NCBI GenBank assembly: GCA_026710155.1
Contig: JAPORQ010000014.1
Coordinates: 1 to 64,000, forward strand
Length of the DNA stretch: 64,000 nt
Direction: 5' to 3'
Source of the DNA: Paracoccaceae bacterium
GTDB taxonomy: Bacteria > Pseudomonadota > Alphaproteobacteria > Rhodobacterales > Rhodobacteraceae
The translations under genes were made by a program, and so were the position numbers. A model generated the notes under the pieces. It was not told the origin of the DNA, searched no databases, and saw only the letters and a list, made by a program, of their open reading frames with translations. Positions 1-9,673 of this stretch are shown one piece after another; positions within the stretch are counted from its first letter, which is position 1; each line of letters begins with the position of its first letter.

Positions 1-468
1 TGTCAATCCCAAATGGTTTGATCAAAATAGGATAAGGAAAATTTTTGGGATAATGGGGAATTATATACTTGATTGAATTTCCCATTTACCGAAAATACAA
101 TGAGGTGTTTAGACACCTCGGGGGGATACCATTGCACTTCAGGGGAACATGCGTTGAAGGTTTTTTCACAAAATGGCCGGAAAACCAACGATGCCTCCAC
201 AAGAAAATGGGGAAATTCAATCAATAATTCCCTATTTTTTACACTCATGTTCCTGCCGTTTCATCAAAAGTACGTTTAATCTTTACCAGACAAATGGTAT
301 TTTTTTCAGCCTGATAACGTATTGTTTGTAGAAGATGTTAGGACTAATACAATTTTCCAGTTCGAATATTTATTTTTTTACAAAAGTATCATATGAAAAA
401 AATTGTTAACCAAAGGTAGAAAAAGTGCATTTTGAAATATTGGGGATGATAACTGCAGGAGAAAGACA
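1..468. other. Leading stretch without a supported gene
   Basis: I see no reading frame here that I can defend. Both strands have short open frames of under 85 codons with no recognisable family. The one clear structure is a perfect hairpin at 102-119, with 7-bp arms GAGGTGT and ACACCTC around a TTAG loop. No T-run follows it, so I do not call it a terminator. The last 30 bases hold the ribosome binding site for the gene that starts at 469. Confidence 0.5.
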
Positions 469-1383
469 ATGCCGTTGGAAATGAGTCGGGAAGTCTTCAT
501 TACCTGTGCTGTTACTGGGGCAGGAAATACACAGGACAGAAGCGAATTTGTACCGAGATCGCCCAAGGAAATAGCAAATAGTGCCATCGAGGCGGCAAAA
601 GCCGGGGCAGCCATAGTCCATTGCCATGTTCGAGAACCCGATACCGGAATTCCATCCCGCAAGGTTGATTACTACAGGGAGGTTACCGATCGGATCAGGG
701 ATTCGGATGTGGATGTTGTGTTGAATCTGACTGCCGGGATGGGGGGAGACTTGGTTATGGGTCCTCCACATTCACCCCTGCCTCTTGGTGAAGGTACGGA
801 TTTGGCAAGTGCTGAAGACCGGGTTGAACATATCAGGCTTTGCCGGCCAGAAATTTGTACCCTCGATTGTGGTTCAATGAATTTTGCCGAAGCAGATTAT
901 GTCATGCTCAATAACCCGGGGATGCTTGACAAGATGTGTTCATTGATGATCAAAATGGGAGTGAAACCGGAAATAGAGGCCTTTGATACCGGCAATCTGT
1001 GGTTTGCCAAGAAATTGGTCCAAAAGGGAATATTGCCGGAACCTGCTCTGGTACAACTCTGCATGGGAGTGCACTGGGGCGCACCGGATGATTTGAACAC
1101 TTTCATGGCAATGGTTAACAATGTTCCTGAAAAATGGACATTTTCGGCTTTTTCGCTTGGTAGAAACCAGATGCCATATGTTGCTGCAGCCGTTTTGGCA
1201 GGAGGCAATCCCCGCGTGGGGTTGGAAGACAATCTATATTTGAGCAAGGGGGTTCTTGCCAAAAACCATCATCTGGTCGAAAAGGCTGTCAGTATCGTGG
1301 AATCACTAGGTGCCAGGGTTTTGGATCCCAGGCAAGTCAGGGAGAAGTTGGATCTCGCCAAAAAAAGCCCCTTGTCTGAATAG
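469..1383 (+). CDS. Beta-keto acid cleavage enzyme (BKACE, DUF849), dehydrocarnitine-cleavage type
   Basis: This is a 304-residue member of the BKACE family (first known as 3-keto-5-aminohexanoate cleavage enzyme). These zinc enzymes condense a beta-keto acid with acetyl-CoA and release acetoacetate plus a new CoA ester. The N-terminal ITCAVTGAG motif and the metal-binding HCH pair (His51 and His53) are present, as are the conserved stretches ICTLDCG and GLEDN. The sequence is closest in feel to the carnitine-pathway members that cleave 3-dehydrocarnitine, but substrate cannot be read from sequence. AGGAG lies 9-13 bases before the ATG at 469; a second ATG at 481 is possible. A crotonase follows after 33 bases, so the two probably form a catabolic operon. 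Confidence 0.88.
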   Translation: MPLEMSREVFITCAVTGAGNTQDRSEFVPRSPKEIANSAIEAAKAGAAIVHCHVREPDTGIPSRKVDYYREVTDRIRDSDVDVVLNLTAGMGGDLVMGPPHSPLPLGEGTDLASAEDRVEHIRLCRPEICTLDCGSMNFAEADYVMLNNPGMLDKMCSLMIKMGVKPEIEAFDTGNLWFAKKLVQKGILPEPALVQLCMGVHWGAPDDLNTFMAMVNNVPEKWTFSAFSLGRNQMPYVAAAVLAGGNPRVGLEDNLYLSKGVLAKNHHLVEKAVSIVESLGARVLDPRQVREKLDLAKKSPLSE

Positions 1384-1416
1384 TGGAAATACTGAAACAA
1401 TTAGGTATTTTTAAAC

Positions 1417-2211
1417 ATGGAATCTTTGAGATTTACGATTCAACCAACTGGTGTTGCCAAAGTTGTTCTCAATCGCCCAGACAAGCGGAATGCCTTCAAT
1501 GGCGAAATGATTGCAAGGCTAAGGGAAATAGCTGAAGTCATAAACAAGAATCAAGAAATCAGGGTCGTCAACCTGACTGGAGAGGGTGGTTTTTTCTGTG
1601 CAGGGGCTGATCTTGAGTGGATGAGGAAACAGACCACAAATTCACTTGAGGAAAAATCCCGGGAAGCTATGGAATTGGCCCGAATGCTCAAGGCGTGGTA
1701 TGACATAGGTGTTCCCGTCCTAACTGGTGTTCAGGGAGGTGCCTTCGGTGGGGGCTTGGGATTGGTGGTACTGTCTGATGAAGTCATCGGGGCAAGGGAC
1801 ACATGGTTCAGTTTCTCGGAAGTAAGGTTGGGCCTGATACCAGCTACCATATCTCCCTATGTACATAGGGTTCTTGGCAACAAGGCAGGTGGGAAGCTCC
1901 TGCTGTCGGGCAGAATTTTTTCTGTTGAGGAAGCCCAATTCGCTGGATTGGTGGATGAAATCGTATCCCTTGACACATTGGAATCCGCCCTTGTTCAAAA
2001 AACGACAGGTTTTCTTGAGGGTTCACCCGATGCAATCAGGTCCACCAAAAGATTATTGAGGGGTTATGGGGAGCCAATAACCGATGAAAAAATCAGGAAA
2101 ACCGTGCAAGCCTTGATAAGAATCTGGGAAGGTGAGGAAGCCAAAGAGGGTATCAATTCATTTTTCTTGAGAACGAAACCATCATGGAGTTCTAATGCTG
2201 ATGATATTTGA
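1417..2211 (+). CDS. Enoyl-CoA hydratase/isomerase (crotonase family), methylglutaconyl-CoA hydratase-like
   Basis: This 264-residue protein has the crotonase fold signature. The first oxyanion-hole segment is CAGADLEWM at about residues 61-69, and the second is GGAFGGGLGL at about 107-116. The combination of ADLEWMR and AFGGGLGL resembles the methylglutaconyl-CoA hydratases of leucine and isoprenoid breakdown rather than plain FadB-type hydratases, but this is a resemblance only. Length is normal for a single-domain cytosolic crotonase. It follows the BKACE gene by 33 bases in the same direction, so both may serve one acyl-CoA degradation route. The next gene is 156 bases away and unrelated. 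Confidence 0.88.
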   Translation: MESLRFTIQPTGVAKVVLNRPDKRNAFNGEMIARLREIAEVINKNQEIRVVNLTGEGGFFCAGADLEWMRKQTTNSLEEKSREAMELARMLKAWYDIGVPVLTGVQGGAFGGGLGLVVLSDEVIGARDTWFSFSEVRLGLIPATISPYVHRVLGNKAGGKLLLSGRIFSVEEAQFAGLVDEIVSLDTLESALVQKTTGFLEGSPDAIRSTKRLLRGYGEPITDEKIRKTVQALIRIWEGEEAKEGINSFFLRTKPSWSSNADDI

Positions 2212-2367
2212 CTTCAAAATATTGTGCTTGAACAGAATAAAGAAAATTGAGGTGAATCTGCAATTAGGGTATTGAACATCAAGCAAATTTATTTTATTAT
2301 TCTTTAATGAATTTCAAAGGATTCCTACTATAAATGATAGGTATTAAGTAATAAGGGTCATAAGTTT

Positions 2368-2703
2368 ATGGATATAAATGCCGCCAAAGAGGGTAACATC
2401 CTGATTTCAAAACCGCTGGGCAGATTGGATGGTACCAATTCAAGGGACTTTGAAGAAAATTTGAAATCACAGTTGAGTGATGATGTCAATAGCTTGATTA
2501 TTGATTTGGAGGATTTGGTCTATATCAGCAGCGCTGGTTTGAGGGCTATACTATTGCTCGCGAAAACTCTCAATTCCAAAGGCCAGAAACTCGCACTTTG
2601 TTCCCTGTCGGACCAAATCATGGAAGTTTTTGAAATTAGTGGATTCAACAAGGTCATTTCAATTCATTCTGACAGGTCAAGTGCCATTTCCAGCATGAGT
2701 TGA
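2368..2703 (+). CDS. STAS-domain anti-sigma factor antagonist (RsbV/SpoIIAA type)
   Basis: This 111-residue protein is a single STAS domain. In partner switching such proteins are phosphorylated on one serine by an RsbW-type kinase, dephosphorylated by a PP2C phosphatase, and bind the kinase when unphosphorylated. The phospho-site loop YISSAGLR lies at residues 52-59. Ser55 aligns with the phosphorylated serine of RsbV, and the usual preceding Asp is Ser54 here. The matching kinase and phosphatase genes lie 1.5 kb away on the opposite strand (4248-5845), so the three very likely form one circuit. The downstream sigma factor or other target is not in the window. Confidence 0.85.
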   Translation: MDINAAKEGNILISKPLGRLDGTNSRDFEENLKSQLSDDVNSLIIDLEDLVYISSAGLRAILLLAKTLNSKGQKLALCSLSDQIMEVFEISGFNKVISIHSDRSSAISSMS

Positions 2704-2799
2704 TTGAACCAAAGGATTAAGTTAAGCATTCCTTTTTTTTGGAAGATGAAGCTTGCTCAAATGAATTAATACCGATTGAATTTGTGTAGGAATGAAACA

Positions 2800-3475
2800 A
2801 TGAAACCAACCAACGAGACTCGCCCCCCCCCTTCATAAATTAACAACCCTCTTGTTGCTGGTCATACTGGCCGGGCCGTTATCGGCGCAGGACCTGGTTA
2901 TTCCGGGAACTTTCGGGGCGGAAGCCTGCACGGAAGGAGGCTTGTCGGAGATAAGGCCGGCTGCATTGCCGGGATGATCCAGGCCCACATCAACTAGCAG
3001 TTTCACATTTACTGTACCACAAATAACAATTGACAATATAAACAATTGGAGAGGCGGAGGAACAGCTACGTTTGTTCTAGTTGCAATATCGGTGAAAAAG
3101 AACCCGAACGGAGCAGCGTTGCAGGAAAGTCGGTTTAATGTTAGGAGCAGTAGCCCCATATCTTCACAGAGCCTTACATTTTCCAGCCTGGAGAAAAATA
3201 CACGTTATTTCATCGACTTGTATCGAGTAAGTGCTCCCAATACCCCCTTGATAAGGCGCTGCTTCAAGACGCGGGGCGAGTATACGAATGCGGAGCAGAA
3301 TCTCAACCCCGATGGAAGCAGGCCAGACAAGGATGGCCGTTTCGGATGCTTTGCGGTTGCCAGCACGCGGCAGGACATTAGGGACTGCCTGTGCGGCCAA
3401 AGAAGAAGCAATGGTGTGTTGGGCAATGTCCTGGGCGATAGTTACCGGACCAGTCTGGGATGTTCGGCCAGCTAA
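2800..3475 (+). pseudogene. Secreted beta-sandwich protein gene interrupted by a C9 tract and a TGA
   Basis: An ATG at 2800, with AGGA 10-13 bases before it, opens a frame that runs into nine C (2823-2831) and stops at once. If the tract had eight C, the same start would read MKPTNETRPPLHK followed by a hydrophobic run (LLLLVILAG) and a cleavage-like LSA-Q, which is a textbook signal peptide. The mature part would begin QDLVIPGTFGAEACTEGG. That frame meets TGA at 2975-2977, then stays open to 3475. The open part includes a fibronectin-III-like stretch (SLTFSSLEKNTRYFIDLYR). The architecture matches the gene at 25894-26284 on the other strand. It may be a phase-variable gene in the off state, a decayed gene, or partly a homopolymer sequencing error; the TGA favours decay. 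Confidence 0.5.
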
Positions 3476-3874
3476 ACCGCTTGTTGATTGACGAGGTAAC
3501 TTGACGGACAGGCAAGACCCTGTGTGGACATCGGGCCAATTTGGAAACATATTTTTTGCCAGGATATCAACCGGGATAAATGGACAACGAAAAGGACATG
3601 AAATCATGTCATGAAAAAGGGGGGCTTGAATACTTTCATAGTCTCTTCCCGGGCAGTGCGACTTCACATTCTTCAATAGAGCGTTACAGGACTCGCTCCA
3701 TGCGTATAAACCCATCTGCACAGCTATTCCGTTATGCGTTATATCCAGTATTATGATATCTATGCCGTTCAGTTCTAGATATAATCTATTGACGATATGG
3801 GCTCTTGTTTCCGAAGTGCCGGTCTCACAGGCTATAGGACCATGCTTTGCAGTCTCCGATACAATCCTTTGCCC
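3164..3874 (-). other. Unidentified long open frame without a clear start
   Basis: The minus strand is open for 236 codons between a TGA at 3875-3877 and a stop at 3164-3166. The only plausible start is a GTG at 3721, giving 185 residues. I recognise no domain. Part of it (3164-3475) lies codon-on-codon opposite the broken secreted-protein frame, which can create spurious openness, but 3476-3874 is open with nothing opposite. It may be a remnant of another gene. I would not treat it as an intact gene without homology support. Confidence 0.2.
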
Positions 3875-3875
3875 T

Positions 3876-4247
3876 CATACCATTCACTGCGAGCGCTACA
3901 GCCAGCTTTAGCTTCAGGTGCTTCGTTGCCGATTTCCCCGCTTGAGGGGGAGGGGGGGGCAGAATCGGAGTTGCACTACAACCCGAACCCTTCCCCGGTG
4001 CGAGGATCCTCTTTCCCGGGACATGAACGGTCTGCTCAGACGCAGGTCTTGCGGACCTTGGCCGGCGGTAGTGGAATGCCCATCCACTCGTAAATCGCCC
4101 TTTGAATCGAACCCGGGTCGTCGGTCTTCCCGACATGAAGAGTACCCTCCTCGCAGTGACAGACGGGGCTGCTTCTTCGCAATTTAGTTCTGCAATTTCC
4201 AGACTGATACACTAACAAGCTTTTTCAGTCCCAATCTTGTAAATCAC
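3876..4247. other. Low-complexity, G-rich intergenic sequence
   Basis: No gene is supported here. The stretch contains a G-rich block (GGGGGAGGGGGGGG, with an 8-G run at 3952-3959). Further on, at about 4140-4170, the minus strand reads GTCACTGCGAGGAG, which looks like the dispersed intergenic repeats seen in many proteobacteria. Base composition is clearly more GC-rich than the partner-switching genes on either side, as expected for imported or repeat-derived DNA. Confidence 0.35.
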
Positions 4248-4664
4248 TCAAGATTTATCCACGGAAATTCTAAGAGTATTTCTATCGTTTTTCCTTTCAT
4301 AGGAAATTTCTGATACCATTGATTTGACCAAATGCACCCCCAAACCTCCAATGGAACGGTCTTCCAGTTCTGCATCGGTGTTGGGAACAGGAGCTTCTTT
4401 CAACGGGTCAAATGGCCTACCATCATCAATTATTTCCATGGAAATATCACGCCCATCGTCAATCAATTTGAAAATAACGTTCGTTTCATTCCCGGGATTG
4501 CCGTAATATAGGGCATTCAATATAATCTCCTCCAAAATCAATTGTATTTTGAAGTTCAGTTCAGCGGGCCAATCATGACTATCTGAAAAATCCTCGACAA
4601 CTTGCTGAAGCTTTACCAGCCCTTCATCAGGGTCTGTGATATTCATGTTCAATTCATTGCTCAA
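4248..4664 (-). CDS. Anti-sigma factor serine kinase (RsbW-like, HATPase_c_2)
   Basis: This 138-residue protein has the GHKL-type ATP-binding fold of anti-sigma kinases. The N-box is EIILNALYYGN (Glu and Asn coordinate Mg-ATP), followed by the D-x-G-x-P-F box (DDGRPFDP) and the GGLGVHLVK loop. It should phosphorylate the STAS protein and hold the target regulator. The TTG start at 4664 overlaps the stop of the upstream phosphatase gene (TTGA overlap), which implies translational coupling; an ATG at 4646 is the alternative. No transmembrane or sensor region is present, so it is a soluble switch component. Confidence 0.85.
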   Translation of the reverse strand: MSNELNMNITDPDEGLVKLQQVVEDFSDSHDWPAELNFKIQLILEEIILNALYYGNPGNETNVIFKLIDDGRDISMEIIDDGRPFDPLKEAPVPNTDAELEDRSIGGLGVHLVKSMVSEISYERKNDRNTLRISVDKS

Positions 4665-5845
4665 GGAAGTGCCCCTTGGTATTTCATTGGTCCATCGTAA
4701 CTGATGACCAGACAGGTAATATCATCAGACTGTGGAATGCCCTTAGAAAATTCATCAACAGAATCAACCAATTTTGAAACCAAATCCTTGTCACCAGCCT
4801 TGATGGTTTTCTGGACAAATTCGATTAATCTGTCCTCACCATACAACTCACCATCAGTATTCATGGCTTCGGTTATACCATCGGTGTAGAATATGATTTG
4901 ATCACCTTTCTCCAAGGTGATCTCCTTGTCTTCAAAACTGAATCCAGGAAACATGCCCAGAGCAATCCCACCTGGCATGCCAACGTATTTTGCATTACCA
5001 TCCTCTTTTACAAGGATAGCTGGATTGTGGCCTCCGTTGGCAAAAACAAAGGAACCGGTTTCGATATTGAACACGCCATATATGAGTGTTACAAACATGC
5101 CGGCATCATTGTCTTCAATAAGCATCGCATTGACATCTTCAAGAACAGTTGTGGGATCACTTTTGGAAATTGCCGAGCCCTTGAGCAATGTTCGACTGGA
5201 CATCATGAACAGGGCCGCTGGCACACCTTTATCAGACACGTCTGCAATGGATACAGCTATTTTGTTATCGGGCAGCATTACCGTATCAAAAAAATCCCCA
5301 CCAACATTTCTGGCAGGTTTCATGGTTCCAAAAATCTTGAAGTTTGGTCCTTCCGGAAGGACTGAAGGTAGAATTGATTGCTGCATCTTGTTGGCGATTT
5401 GCAATTCCTGATCAAGTAAAATCAGTTTTTTCTTGTAATCCTGTGCCTCCCGCCACAAATTGATGTGATTGATCGTTCTCGAGATGGTTATCTTCAGATC
5501 CTCGAAATCAATGGGCTTGACTACAAAATCAAAAGCACCCTCATTCATGGCCATCCTTATATTCTTCATATCACCATAGGCAGACACGATTATTGCCCAC
5601 AAATCAGGATTTACTTCAGGAATCTTCCTGAGAAGGGTTAATCCATCCATTTGAGGCATATTAATATCGGAAACAACCATGTCAATTTCAGGGTCTGCCG
5701 AGATTAGATCCAAGGCTTCAACACCATTTTCAGCGAAAACGAATTGGTAGGTCTTCTTGCGAATTTCTCTTCGAAATCTCTGCATAACCAGAGGTACAAG
5801 GTCTGGTTCATCATCAACAATCAAAAGTTTGTAAGTATCTTCCAT
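4661..5845 (-). CDS. Response regulator with C-terminal PP2C phosphatase (RsbU/SpoIIE type)
   Basis: This 394-residue protein joins two domains. Residues 1-125 are a receiver domain with the acidic pair VDDEPD, the phospho-acceptor Asp in VSDINMPQMDG, and the conserved Lys in VVKPIDFEDL. After a helical linker (about 130-165), residues 175-390 are a SpoIIE-type PP2C phosphatase. Its metal-binding motifs are GGDFFD, IADVSDKGVPAALFM and FYTDGITEAM. The family role is to dephosphorylate the STAS antagonist when the receiver is phosphorylated by a histidine kinase, which frees the RsbW partner. No cognate histidine kinase is in the window. It is the first gene of a two-gene operon with the RsbW-like kinase. 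Confidence 0.9.
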   Translation of the reverse strand: MEDTYKLLIVDDEPDLVPLVMQRFRREIRKKTYQFVFAENGVEALDLISADPEIDMVVSDINMPQMDGLTLLRKIPEVNPDLWAIIVSAYGDMKNIRMAMNEGAFDFVVKPIDFEDLKITISRTINHINLWREAQDYKKKLILLDQELQIANKMQQSILPSVLPEGPNFKIFGTMKPARNVGGDFFDTVMLPDNKIAVSIADVSDKGVPAALFMMSSRTLLKGSAISKSDPTTVLEDVNAMLIEDNDAGMFVTLIYGVFNIETGSFVFANGGHNPAILVKEDGNAKYVGMPGGIALGMFPGFSFEDKEITLEKGDQIIFYTDGITEAMNTDGELYGEDRLIEFVQKTIKAGDKDLVSKLVDSVDEFSKGIPQSDDITCLVISYDGPMKYQGALP

Positions 5846-6232
5846 CTAATTTGTCCGAAAATCATGTTTATTATACTAGTATATATTTGTTTTCCAAAAA
5901 ATTATTACCCAGAAAAATCTTCTGTTTAGATAAATTTTTTGATAGAATAAAGGAATTATTATCAAATGGTCAAATGTCAAAGGGTATAGCAGTTCGAGTA
6001 AATTGAATATGCCAAATAAATTCAATGTGATTGTGATTGGATTGGTATTTCTTGTTATTTTGTTAAATAAAATTACTTTCAAACTACTATTGAATAACGA
6101 GTTTCAATTTGGCTTCAGCCATACGCCATTTGAGATTTGGACAGGTTGGTTTATCAGTATATCTTTTCCGGTGATCTAGGTATGGGTATGGTTGTTATAA
6201 AATTGAAGCATTTTGTAGGTTGAGGAAAACCG
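5846..6232. promoter_or_regulatory. Divergent intergenic region between the phosphatase gene and nuoA
   Basis: This 387-base AT-rich region separates two divergent operons, so it must hold the promoters of both. I could not pick out convincing -35/-10 boxes or a regulator site. GAGGAAAA at about 6220-6227 is the ribosome binding site for the GTG start of nuoA. I see no gene in it. Confidence 0.4.
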
Positions 6233-7122
<890 letters not shown>

Positions 7123-7132
7123 GATTCTGACC

Positions 7133-7753
7133 ATGTACCCGAAAAACCTTACACATCTCGGTGAAATTGTTCGGAAAGAACAACATGATTCAATTGAATT
7201 GGTTGAAATCAAGCATCAAGAACTTGTCATCACTGGACTTGCAACAAAAGTACCTGTTCTTGTCGACTTCCTCAAGAAAAATTCCGATTGTCAGTTTACA
7301 ACTCTGGTTGATATTACGGCAGTGGATTACCCGAGGCGAGAAAAAAGATTTGATGTTGTTTACCATCTCTTGTCAATGAACCTGAATCAAAGGATAAGGG
7401 TGAAGGTCTCCTTGGCTGAAGAGGAAATGATGCCAACTTTGGTTGGCCTCTTTCCAAGTGCCAACTGGTTTGAGAGGGAAGTATTCGATATGTATGGCAT
7501 ACCCTTTGCCGGACATCCGGACCTGCGAAGAATTTTGACGGATTATGGTTTCAAGGGTCATCCACTTCGAAAGGACTTCCCACTGACCGGGTTTAACGAA
7601 GTCAGATATGACGAGGTTCAAAAGAAGGTCGTTTATGAACCGGTGGAATTGGTTCAGGAATTCAGGGATTTCGATTTTGAAAGCCCTTGGGAAGGAATGG
7701 GGGAAGTCATTCAAAAATCAACCGCTGGGAGCTCCGGTGAGGAAGGGAAATAA
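7133..7753 (+). CDS. nuoC: NADH-quinone oxidoreductase subunit C (30 kDa)
   Basis: This 206-residue hydrophilic subunit has the 30-kDa signature [24 protein letters not shown] and the following [12 protein letters not shown] segment. It packs against NuoD near the quinone site and has no cofactor. An open frame extends far upstream into nuoB, but the ATG at 7133 gives the family's usual N-terminus and lies 10 bases after nuoB. Having nuoC and nuoD as separate genes, not fused, is the usual alphaproteobacterial arrangement. Confidence 0.95.
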   Translation: MYPKNLTHLGEIVRKEQHDSIELVEIKHQELVITGLATKVPVLVDFLKKNSDCQFTTLVDITAVDYPRREKRFDVVYHLLSMNLNQRIRVKVSLAEEEMMPTLVGLFPSANWFEREVFDMYGIPFAGHPDLRRILTDYGFKGHPLRKDFPLTGFNEVRYDEVQKKVVYEPVELVQEFRDFDFESPWEGMGEVIQKSTAGSSGEEGK

Positions 7754-7806
7754 ACCATGTCCATTTACAGAAAGAAAAATTTCTTAGGGAGGAAAAGCTG
7801 ACCGAA

Positions 7807-8991
7807 ATGACGGCCGACAGTCAGGTTCGAAACTTCAATATCAATTTTGGCCCTCAGCATCCTGCAGCACATGGCGTGTTAAGGCTGGTGCTGGAGTTGG
7901 ATGGTGAGGTTGTCACCCGATGTGACCCACATATCGGACTATTGCACCGGGGTACCGAAAAATTGATGGAAAGCAGGACCTACCTGCAAAACCTGCCCTA
8001 TTTTGACCGTCTGGATTATGTTGCTCCAATGAATCAGGAGCATGCCTGGTGTCTCGCCATTGAAAAACTGACCGGAACCGAAATACCAAAAAGAGCATCA
8101 CTGATCAGGGTTCTCTATTCCGAAATAGGACGAATTCTCAATCACCTCCTGAATGTAACGACCCAGGCAATGGATGTTGGTGCCTTGACACCACCACTGT
8201 GGGGCTTTGAAGAGCGTGAAAAGCTAATGGTCTTTTACGAACGGGCATGTGGCGCGCGATTGCATTCGGCCTATTTCCGTCCGGGAGGAGTCCATCGGGA
8301 TCTTCCACCGGAATTGATTGCCGATATATACCAATGGTCCGAGGAGTTTCCCCAAAAACTCAATGACATAGATGAACTGTTGACGGAAAACAGGATTTTC
8401 AAGCAAAGAAATGTCGACATAGCCATTGTGTCACAAGCCGAAGCCCTGGATTGGGGATTTTCAGGGGTGATGGTCAGGGGGTCCGGAATGGCCTGGGATC
8501 TGAGACGCTCCCAACCCTATGAATGCTATGATGAACTGGATTTCCTTGTTCCGATTGGAAAAAATGGTGATTGCTATGATCGGTATCTCTGTCGAATGAA
8601 GGAGATGGAAGAAAGCATCAAGATCATCAGGCAGGTCATTGAAAAACTTGAAGGCACCGGTGGTGATGTCTTGGCGCGAGGCAAGATTTCACCTCCCACC
8701 AGAAGTGAAATGAAACAATCCATGGAAGCACTGATTCATCACTTCAAACTGTATACCGAGGGATTTCACGTTCCCGAAGGCGAGGTTTACACAGCAGTCG
8801 AGGCACCCAAGGGCGAATTTGGTGTCTATTTGGTCTCAGACGGTTCAAACCGACCTTACCGGGCCAAGATAAGGGCTCCCGGTTTCCTCCATCTGCAAGC
8901 CATGGATCAGCTTTGCAAGGGACACTTGCTGGCTGATGTTTCGGCTGTAATCGGATCCCTTGATGTGGTATTCGGCGAGATTGACAGGTAA
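7807..8991 (+). CDS. nuoD: NADH-quinone oxidoreductase subunit D (49 kDa)
   Basis: This 394-residue subunit is the large quinone-site protein of complex I, related to hydrogenase large subunits. It opens with the family motif [22 protein letters not shown] and has [12 protein letters not shown] next, whose histidines line the quinone pocket. The C-terminus ends ...VFGEIDR as in most bacterial homologues. GGGAGG lies about 14 bases before the ATG. Length is standard. Confidence 0.96.
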   Translation: MTADSQVRNFNINFGPQHPAAHGVLRLVLELDGEVVTRCDPHIGLLHRGTEKLMESRTYLQNLPYFDRLDYVAPMNQEHAWCLAIEKLTGTEIPKRASLIRVLYSEIGRILNHLLNVTTQAMDVGALTPPLWGFEEREKLMVFYERACGARLHSAYFRPGGVHRDLPPELIADIYQWSEEFPQKLNDIDELLTENRIFKQRNVDIAIVSQAEALDWGFSGVMVRGSGMAWDLRRSQPYECYDELDFLVPIGKNGDCYDRYLCRMKEMEESIKIIRQVIEKLEGTGGDVLARGKISPPTRSEMKQSMEALIHHFKLYTEGFHVPEGEVYTAVEAPKGEFGVYLVSDGSNRPYRAKIRAPGFLHLQAMDQLCKGHLLADVSAVIGSLDVVFGEIDR

Positions 8992-9013
8992 ATATCAAAT
9001 TAGTCATTGAGTT

Positions 9014-9670
9014 ATGTTAAGACGATTTCATCATACCCAGCCTGATGGTTTCGAGTTTTCGAAAGAAAACCTGAAATGGGCCAGGGACCAGATTGCCAAA
9101 TATCCTTCAGGCCGTCAGGTTTCGGCTATCATTCCCCTCTTGTGGCGTGCCCAGGAGCAGGAAGGATGGTTGACCAAACCGGCAACCGAATATGTTGCCG
9201 ACATGCTGGGCATGGCCCGTATTCGGGCCTATGAGGTGGCTACATTTTATTTCATGTTCCAATTGCAGCCGGTCGGGACGATTGCCCATATCCAGGTTTG
9301 TGGAACCACCTCCTGCATGATTTGTGGCGCCGAGGACCTGATCACCGTTTGCAAGGAGAGAATTGCCACCAAGCCACATCAACTTTCACCTTGTGAACGA
9401 TTTAGCTGGGAGGAGGTGGAATGTTTGGGGGCCTGCGCCAATGCTCCCATGATCCAGATAGGCAAGGATTACTATGAGGATCTTTCCCAGAAAAGTTTTG
9501 AGGCCTTGCTTGATGATCTTTTTACCAACAGGAAACCCATTCCCGGTTCCAGAAAGGGTCGATTTTCATCCGAACCTCAAACGGGTGTGAAATGTCTTGC
9601 CGAATATGAGAATGGGAAGGCAAAATTCAGCCCTGCCGTAAGTTTGGCCCAAATGGAAGGAGATCAGTGA
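9014..9670 (+). CDS. nuoE: NADH-quinone oxidoreductase subunit E (24 kDa)
   Basis: This 218-residue thioredoxin-fold subunit holds the 2Fe-2S cluster N1a. Its ligands are Cys96 and Cys101 in VCGTTSC, and Cys137 and Cys141 in CLGAC. Together with NuoF and NuoG it forms the NADH-oxidising module. The protein is longer than the E. coli one because of a roughly 40-residue C-terminal tail after DDLFTNRKP, as in other alphaproteobacteria. nuoF follows after three bases. Confidence 0.95.
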   Translation: MLRRFHHTQPDGFEFSKENLKWARDQIAKYPSGRQVSAIIPLLWRAQEQEGWLTKPATEYVADMLGMARIRAYEVATFYFMFQLQPVGTIAHIQVCGTTSCMICGAEDLITVCKERIATKPHQLSPCERFSWEEVECLGACANAPMIQIGKDYYEDLSQKSFEALLDDLFTNRKPIPGSRKGRFSSEPQTGVKCLAEYENGKAKFSPAVSLAQMEGDQ

Positions 9671-9673
9671 ACG

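Noticed and set aside
3940-3970. G-rich block with an 8-G run as a third phase-variable locus
   Set aside because: On the minus strand no start codon, ribosome binding site or signal-peptide core surrounds the run, unlike the loci at 2800 and 26284.
4060-4130. tRNA-like GGGTTCGATTC motif on the minus strand
   Set aside because: No acceptor stem, anticodon arm or CCA-adjacent pairing could be assembled around the T-loop-like string.
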